DNA from: an uncultured Treponema sp.
Lineage (GTDB): Bacteria; Spirochaetota; Spirochaetia; Treponematales; Treponemataceae
DNA: 5,384 nucleotides
Assembly (NCBI GenBank): GCA_937915735.1
Contig: CALGGS010000164.1
Coordinates: 1 to 5,384 of the forward strand
Direction: 5' to 3'
The position numbers and the translations under genes were made by a program. The notes below the pieces were generated by a model. It was not told the DNA's origin. It did not search any database and saw nothing but the letters and a program-made list of their open reading frames with translations. The stretch's first letter is position 1; every line of letters begins with the position of its first letter. This document shows positions 1 through 3,756 of the stretch, piece after piece.

Positions 1-2
1 AC

Positions 3-1379
3 GCTCTCAAAGGCAAAAAAATCGTAATCGTAGGTTGTGGCGCACAGGGCTTGAACCAGGGTCTCTGTCTCCGTGACTCAGGTCTGGATGTAAGCTACGC
101 TCTCCGCGAGGAAGCAATCGCTCAGAAACGCCAGTCTTGGAAGAACGCCACAGAAAACGGCTTCAAAGTCGGAACTTATGACGAATTGATTCCAACCGCC
201 GACCTCATCGGTAACCTTACTCCGGATAAGCAGCACACAAATGTAATTTCAGAAGTCATGAAGCGCATGAAGAAAGGCTCTGCCCTCTGGTACAGCCACG
301 GCTTCAACATGATTGAAGAGGGAATGCAGATCAGACCAGACATCACGGTCGTAATGTGTGCTCCAAAAGGACCAGGTACAGAAGTTTGGCACGAGTTCCA
401 GCGTGGATTCGGTGTTCCTGACCTTATCGCAGTTCATCCTGTAAACGACCCGGAAGGAAAAGGCTGGGCTTACGCAAAGGCTCTCGCTGTCGGCATGGGC
501 GGAAGCAAAGCTGGTGTTCTTGAATCATCATTCGTTGCTGAGGTTAAATCTGACCTTATGGGCGAGCAGACAATTCTCTGCGGTATGCTCCAGGCCGGAA
601 CAATCGTCTGCTACGACAAAATGGTCTCTGAGGGAATCGCCCCTGAGTACGCTACAAAACTTTTGATGCACGGCTGGAACGTAATCAGCGAGGCTCTCAA
701 ATGGGGCGGCATCACAAACATGATGGATCGTCTCTCAAACCCAGCAAAAATCAAGGCAAACGAGCTTTCAAAAGAAATCAAAAAACTCCTGGCTCCACTC
801 TATCAGAAACACATGGACGACATCATTTCTGGAAAATTCTCATCAACAATGATGGAAGACTGGAAAGCCGGAGACAAAGACCTTCTTGCATGGCGTGAGG
901 AGACTGGTAAACTCCCATTCGAGAAAACCGAAGAGTCAAAAGAAGAAATCACCGAGCAGGAATACTTTGACAAGGGCATCCTCATGGTCGCTATGGTCAA
1001 AGCCGGCTGTGAGCTTGCATTCGAGACAATGGTTGACGCTGGAATCAAAGAGGAGAGCGCTTACTACGAGTCACTTCACGAAGTTCCTCTCATCGCAAAC
1101 CTCATCGACCGAAAGCGCCTCTACGAGATGAACCGGGTCATTTCCGACACAGCAGAATATGGCTGCTACCTCTTCGCACGAGTTGCCGCTCCAATGATGG
1201 CAAAAGACCTTATGCCAAACCTCACCACAGAAGTTATCGGTAAGGGTCTGTCAAACAAAGACAACTGCGTAAACAACACTGAGCTTGTCAATGTAAACGC
1301 CGAAATCCGCAACCACCCGATCGAGGTTGTCGGACGCAAACTCCGCGCTTACATGACAGCAATGAAGCCTGTTCTGTAA
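3..1379 (+). CDS. ilvC: Ketol-acid reductoisomerase (NADP+), class II, 5'-truncated by the window edge
   Basis: Cytoplasmic enzyme of valine, leucine and isoleucine synthesis. It isomerises and reduces 2-acetolactate or 2-aceto-2-hydroxybutyrate with NADPH and Mg2+. The reading frame enters at base 3 with ALKGKKIVIVGCGAQG, the Rossmann dinucleotide loop; compared with E. coli IlvC (491 aa) about 33 N-terminal residues lie outside the window. An internal ATG at 51 is not the real start. Conserved blocks in order are SYALREEA and KRQSW (equivalents of E. coli Arg68, Arg76 and Ser78, which bind the NADPH phosphate), LTPDKQH, WYSHGF (His132), APKGPG (Lys155), SDLMGEQ (Asp217/Glu221), YYESLHE (Glu389/Glu393) and ISDTAEYG (Ser414). 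All catalytic positions are present, and the duplicated C-terminal knot domain marks it as class II. It stops with TAA, and the Shine-Dalgarno of the next gene overlaps that stop. No other ilv gene is visible. The identification is very secure; E. coli numbers are from memory of that protein. Confidence 0.98.
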   Translation, partial: ALKGKKIVIVGCGAQGLNQGLCLRDSGLDVSYALREEAIAQKRQSWKNATENGFKVGTYDELIPTADLIGNLTPDKQHTNVISEVMKRMKKGSALWYSHGFNMIEEGMQIRPDITVVMCAPKGPGTEVWHEFQRGFGVPDLIAVHPVNDPEGKGWAYAKALAVGMGGSKAGVLESSFVAEVKSDLMGEQTILCGMLQAGTIVCYDKMVSEGIAPEYATKLLMHGWNVISEALKWGGITNMMDRLSNPAKIKANELSKEIKKLLAPLYQKHMDDIISGKFSSTMMEDWKAGDKDLLAWREETGKLPFEKTEESKEEITEQEYFDKGILMVAMVKAGCELAFETMVDAGIKEESAYYESLHEVPLIANLIDRKRLYEMNRVISDTAEYGCYLFARVAAPMMAKDLMPNLTTEVIGKGLSNKDNCVNNTELVNVNAEIRNHPIEVVGRKLRAYMTAMKPVL

Positions 1380-1383
1380 GGAG
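1378..1383 (+). promoter_or_regulatory. Shine-Dalgarno AAGGAG of the 74-aa membrane protein
   Basis: AAGGAG lies 6 nt before the ATG at 1390, and its first two bases are the last two of the ilvC TAA stop. The close fit supports this start codon and suggests translation coupled to ilvC. Confidence 0.85.
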
Positions 1384-1389
1384 AAAATT

Positions 1390-1614
1390 ATGGCTAAATC
1401 ATCAAAAGATTATTTCGGACTTCCCTGGCTTGTAAGCTTGATTCTTGCGATTATCCCTTTCACATCTTGGCTTTGTGGATTTTTGACAAGATTTCAGGAA
1501 GGTAAGATTATCGCAGGCCTGCTCCGACTCTTTTTGGGTTGGAACATCATCTGGATTCTTGACCTTCTCTGTGTTCTTTTCACAGGAAAGATTTTAAGAA
1601 TCATTAATTGCTAG
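1390..1614 (+). CDS. Small two-helix membrane protein of unknown function
   Basis: A 74-residue protein with a short basic N-terminus (MAKSSKDYFG) and two hydrophobic segments, about residues 12-33 and 41-65. They are joined by a polar, positively charged turn (TRFQEGK, 33-39). A basic tail (GKILRIINC) follows the second helix. The hairpin topology and the pattern 'short tail, helix, charged turn, helix' resemble small uncharacterised membrane proteins found in Firmicutes and spirochaetes; I cannot assign a function. It starts 10 nt after the ilvC stop with a good Shine-Dalgarno, ends in TAG, and a strong terminator follows 8 nt later, so it is the last gene of the ilvC transcript. That placement implies co-expression with ilvC but does not show a role in amino acid metabolism. 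Confidence 0.8.
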   Translation: MAKSSKDYFGLPWLVSLILAIIPFTSWLCGFLTRFQEGKIIAGLLRLFLGWNIIWILDLLCVLFTGKILRIINC

Positions 1615-1622
1615 AAGCACGG

Positions 1623-1644
1623 CTCCCCGAAAGGGGAGTTTTTT
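1623..1644 (+). terminator. Intrinsic terminator after the ilvC unit
   Basis: A perfect 6-bp stem CTCCCC/GGGGAG (1623-1628 and 1633-1638) is closed by a GAAA tetraloop of the stable GNRA type and followed directly by six T (1639-1644). It begins 8 nt after the TAG of the small membrane protein gene and separates this unit from prfA. Confidence 0.93.
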
Positions 1645-1671
1645 CTTGTTCTGTACTATCTTCTAAAATTT

Positions 1672-1680
1672 TGCTATATT
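1672..1680 (+). promoter_or_regulatory. Extended -10 promoter of prfA
   Basis: TGCTATATT fits the extended -10 form TGnTATAAT with one mismatch, in the short gap between the upstream terminator and prfA. No convincing -35 hexamer lies 16-18 nt upstream, as expected for an extended -10 promoter. Transcription starting 6-7 nt downstream would begin at about 1686-1687, the A of the prfA ATG, giving a leaderless mRNA. Prediction from sequence only. Confidence 0.55.
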
Positions 1681-1686
1681 TATCCT

Positions 1687-2766
1687 ATGGATTTATTGAA
1701 GAAACTAAAAGAATTAGACGCCCGTTTTGTTGAAGTCAGCGAGCTTGTCCAGGATCCGGACTTAGTAAAGGATCAGAAAAAATACAAGGATGTAATGCGT
1801 GAACACGGTCATTTGGCTGATGTTCTTGAAGTCGGAAACGAATACCGAAAATGTCTGCAGGGCATTGAAGACGCAAAAATGATGATTACGGCAGAGGATG
1901 ATGCCGAAATGAAAGAAATGGCTAGGGAGGAGCTTAAAGAACTCGAAGAAAAGGTTCCCCAGCTGGAAGAGCAGATTAAGCTCAAACTCATTCCCCCTGA
2001 CCCTCTCGACGAAAAAAATATCATTCTCGAAATCCGTTCGGCTGCGGGTGGAGACGAGGCAAGTCTTTTCGTAAGGGATATGTGGGAAATGTACATTCAC
2101 CTTTGCGAGCGAAAGGGCTGGAAGTACGAGAATGTGGAGGCTCAGGAAACAGAGGTCGGCGGCTTTAACAAAATCGTCACTCAGATTACGGGAAAATTCG
2201 TTTACGGAACTCTCCGCTGGGAAAGCGGCGTTCACCGGGTTCAGCGAGTTCCTGCCACGGAAAGCCAGGGACGACTGCAGACTTCTACCGTTACGGTGGC
2301 GGTTCTGCCTGAAGCCGAGGAAGCAGACATTAAAATCAATCCTGGAGATGTCCGCGTCGATGTAATGCGAGCTGGCGGACCTGGCGGTCAGTGCGTTAAC
2401 ACTACTGACTCAGCCGTTCGTCTCACTCACATTCCAACGGGAATCGTCGTAATCCAGCAGGATCAGAAATCTCAGATTAAGAACAAAGAAAAGGCATGGC
2501 AGGTCTTAAGGGCCAGACTTTTCGATTTTGAGCAGTCAAAGCTTGATGCCGAGCGAAGTGCTTCCAGAAAAAGCATGGTCGGAAACGGAGACCGTTCAGA
2601 AAAAATTCGAACCTACAACTATCCGCAGGACAGGGTTACTGACCACAGAATCAACCTTACCCTTCACAATTTGCCAGGCTTTATGATGGGCAATATGGAC
2701 GAAATGCTCGACGCCCTTAATGTCTACGCAAAAGAGGAAGAGTTCAAGGCTCTGGAAAACAACTAA
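1687..2766 (+). CDS. prfA: Peptide chain release factor 1 (RF1)
   Basis: A 359-residue cytoplasmic class I release factor that reads UAA and UAG in the ribosomal A site and triggers peptidyl-tRNA hydrolysis. The length is typical of the family (E. coli RF1 is 360). It has an N-terminal helical domain (about 1-100, very rich in Glu and Lys), then the codon-reading domain with the RF1-type tripeptide PAT at 189-191 (RF2 would have SPF). The catalytic GGQ is at 233-235 in AGGPGGQCVN, whose Gln is normally methylated by PrmC. KSQIKNKEKA (261-270) and DRSEKIRTYNYPQ (302-314) are also present. One oddity is GRLQTS at 195-200, where RF1 proteins generally have GR(I/V)HTS; Gln198 takes the place of the stop-codon-contacting His (His193 of Thermus). 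There is no Shine-Dalgarno before the ATG. prmC, often the next gene in other bacteria, is not downstream. Identity is very secure. Confidence 0.98.
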   Translation: MDLLKKLKELDARFVEVSELVQDPDLVKDQKKYKDVMREHGHLADVLEVGNEYRKCLQGIEDAKMMITAEDDAEMKEMAREELKELEEKVPQLEEQIKLKLIPPDPLDEKNIILEIRSAAGGDEASLFVRDMWEMYIHLCERKGWKYENVEAQETEVGGFNKIVTQITGKFVYGTLRWESGVHRVQRVPATESQGRLQTSTVTVAVLPEAEEADIKINPGDVRVDVMRAGGPGGQCVNTTDSAVRLTHIPTGIVVIQQDQKSQIKNKEKAWQVLRARLFDFEQSKLDAERSASRKSMVGNGDRSEKIRTYNYPQDRVTDHRINLTLHNLPGFMMGNMDEMLDALNVYAKEEEFKALENN

Positions 2767-2813
2767 ACAAAAGCTCTTGTTTTGAATTTTTTAAGGTTTT
2801 TCTTAAATTTTCG

Positions 2814-2841
2814 TTGGAAATCAAAAAAATCTCGTTAGAAT
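2814..2841 (+). promoter_or_regulatory. Sigma-70 type promoter of the 101-aa gene
   Basis: TTGGAA (2814-2819, 4 of 6 to TTGACA), a 16-nt spacer, and TAGAAT (2836-2841, 5 of 6 to TATAAT). The ATG at 2849 lies 8 nt after the -10 box, so the expected start site falls at or within about two bases of the start codon. As for prfA, this predicts a leaderless or almost leaderless transcript; no Shine-Dalgarno is present. Confidence 0.6.
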
Positions 2842-2848
2842 AATTGAT

Positions 2849-3154
2849 ATGGAAAATAATACGAGAGTAGAGATTTACAATGAAGAATATGTCGGATTAA
2901 ATCATGCTTATGTTACGATGTACAAGGCGTATAATCGCTTGCTCGAAGCCAGCGACGCTGACGAAGAAGTGCTCGCCGTTCTGCGTGAAATTCTGCTTGT
3001 TTTTAATCCTACGCTCGACAGAATAAAATCTGAAATGACCGTAAAAACACGCGTCAAAGAAGAATGTGCCTGTTCAAAAGATTCAACACAGCAAAAAGCG
3101 GCCAGCGGCGGCTCATCTCCTGTAATCCTGCACGGAAATTTTACAGGAGATTAA
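2849..3154 (+). CDS. Hypothetical protein, 101 aa, soluble
   Basis: I do not recognise the family. The protein has no signal peptide and no membrane segment. Residues about 10-65 are mostly helix-forming and acidic, with a Tyr-rich start (YNEEYVGLNHAYVTMYKAYN) and a hydrophobic stretch VLAVLREILLVF (41-52). A Cys pair, ECACSK (C73, C75), follows, then a low-complexity Ser/Gly/Gln linker (77-90) and a short tail ending GNFTGD. The first half could be a small helical bundle and the second half a flexible tail; this is inference. The start at 2849 is chosen because a promoter -10 box sits just upstream; the next Met (residue 24) has no ribosome binding site. The 3' end carries one arm and loop of a perfect inverted repeat, and the stop is only 4 nt from the stop of the converging minus-strand gene. 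Ordinary codon use and its own promoter support it being a real gene. Confidence 0.72.
   Translation: MENNTRVEIYNEEYVGLNHAYVTMYKAYNRLLEASDADEEVLAVLREILLVFNPTLDRIKSEMTVKTRVKEECACSKDSTQQKAASGGSSPVILHGNFTGD
3115..3151. repeat. 11-bp perfect inverted repeat (hairpin) at the convergent gene junction
   Basis: ATCTCCTGTAA (3115-3125) and TTACAGGAGAT (3141-3151) are exact reverse complements around a 15-nt loop. The structure lies inside the last codons of the plus-strand gene and begins 7 nt past the stop of the minus-strand gene. No T-tract follows on either strand, so it is not a classical intrinsic terminator; it may act as a weak bidirectional terminator or a 3'-end stabiliser. Confidence 0.6.
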
Positions 3155-3158
3155 GACG

Positions 3159-3575
3159 CTAGTCTCTTGTGACGAGCAATGCACACAAAATAATCAAGTG
3201 CATTGCAAAATCATAGAGCCATGAAAGGAAATTATTTGCGCCGCCGTTTAAAAGGCCTCCGTTTCCAAGGAAATCCGCAAGAACAATGGCAACAGCCCAG
3301 ACAATTACGATAATCAGCTTAAGGATTTTACCGAACTGCCCCATTCGCTCCCCGATAAAAAGTTGCAAAATAATAAAGATTCCTGACAGAAGCTCAATAA
3401 CGCCAAAAACAAGTACGAGAATTTTTGCGACATCGCCATTAAAAATGCTTCTGATTGCCTTTGCGCCAAAGTCTCCGCTTCCTTGTAAAGCCCAGATTCC
3501 GCCGACAGCAAGCATAGCGCCGACAGCAATGTTAAGTACAAGCCAAAAAAGCTGCACATTTGATTTTTTAGACAT
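3159..3575 (-). CDS. Four-helix integral membrane protein, possibly DoxX-like
   Basis: A 138-residue, very hydrophobic protein with a basic N-terminus (MSKKSN) and four predicted membrane helices at about 8-30, 50-75, 84-102 and 114-135. Glycine-rich loops separate them (GSGDFG at 32-37; GNGGLLNGG at 104-112). A four-helix protein of about 130-150 residues with an N-terminal 'V..GGIWAL' segment is reminiscent of the DoxX/DoxD-like superfamily, but I see no diagnostic motif, so the family link is a guess. The start at 3575 is supported by a perfect AGGAGG 6 nt upstream. It ends in TAG and converges on the 101-aa gene with 4 nt between stops. It is transcribed divergently from the chemotaxis receptor gene, with a 181-nt shared upstream region. 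Function unknown. Confidence 0.85.
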   Translation of the reverse strand: MSKKSNVQLFWLVLNIAVGAMLAVGGIWALQGSGDFGAKAIRSIFNGDVAKILVLVFGVIELLSGIFIILQLFIGERMGQFGKILKLIIVIVWAVAIVLADFLGNGGLLNGGANNFLSWLYDFAMHLIILCALLVTRD

Positions 3576-3581
3576 ATTTGT

Positions 3582-3587
3582 CCTCCT
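3582..3587 (-). promoter_or_regulatory. Shine-Dalgarno AGGAGG of the four-helix membrane protein
   Basis: Read on the minus strand, a full-consensus AGGAGG is 6 nt before the ATG at 3575. It fixes the start codon and contrasts with the two plus-strand genes to the left, which have none. Confidence 0.9.
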
Positions 3588-3609
3588 GTTTTGTCTTAGG
3601 AAAAACTTT

Positions 3610-3615
3610 AATATA
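3610..3615 (-). promoter_or_regulatory. Possible -10 box for the four-helix membrane protein gene
   Basis: TATATT on the minus strand would give a leader of roughly 27 nt that contains the AGGAGG. No -35 hexamer lies at a proper distance; the nearest TTGAAA is only 12 nt away. Weak prediction. Confidence 0.3.
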
Positions 3616-3684
3616 GAAATCCGTTTTTTTCAATCGTGCTGTTTCTTGAGAATTTTACACAATAATTTAAAAATTAAAATTTTC

Positions 3685-3713
3685 TTGAAAATCTGAGATT
3701 ATAGTATTAAAAT
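3685..3713 (+). promoter_or_regulatory. Sigma-70 promoter of the chemotaxis receptor gene
   Basis: TTGAAA (3685-3690, 5 of 6) and TAAAAT (3708-3713, 5 of 6) are separated by the optimal 17 nt. The expected start is near 3720, giving a leader of about 37 nt that includes the AGGAG. The best promoter match in the window, although its AT-rich setting raises the chance of a fortuitous match. Confidence 0.65.
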
Positions 3714-3742
3714 TGTATTAAATTAACTATAACTTAACTTTC

Positions 3743-3747
3743 AGGAG
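3743..3747 (+). promoter_or_regulatory. Shine-Dalgarno AGGAG of the chemotaxis receptor
   Basis: AGGAG lies 9 nt before the ATG at 3757, an acceptable spacing, and decides the start. Confidence 0.85.
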
Positions 3748-3756
3748 CACATTTCA

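Noticed and set aside
51..53. ATG-like start of ilvC inside the window
   Set aside because: This in-frame codon falls within the Rossmann loop region (just after GCGAQGL), and the homologous frame continues to the left edge. The real start lies upstream of the window.
1762..2235. 157-codon minus-strand open frame inside prfA
   Set aside because: It lies wholly antisense to a certain RF1 gene, has no ribosome binding site of note and its translation looks like a shadow (Phe/Leu/Ser-rich). Overlap with strongly conserved RF1 codons explains it.
2765..2807. Possible terminator after prfA (AAACAA/TTGTTT and TTTAAG/CTTAAA stems)
   Set aside because: Both stems are 6 bp with a single G-C pair each. 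Stability would be too low for a convincing intrinsic terminator, so the end of the prfA transcript is not assigned.
3145..3149. AGGAG near the end of the 101-aa gene as a ribosome binding site
   Set aside because: No start codon at useful spacing opens a plausible plus-strand frame. The bases are explained as one arm of the inverted repeat.
3286..3696. 136-codon plus-strand open frame opposite the four-helix membrane protein
   Set aside because: The minus-strand frame has a perfect AGGAGG and a clear membrane protein pattern. The plus-strand frame is Ile/Pro/Ser-rich, has no Shine-Dalgarno and runs into the divergent promoter region.
3675..3701. Sigma-28 (flagellar/chemotaxis) promoter for the receptor gene
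   Set aside because: TAAA is followed at 15 nt by TGAGATTA, which matches only 4 of 8 positions of GCCGATAA. The overlapping sigma-70 promoter fits far better.
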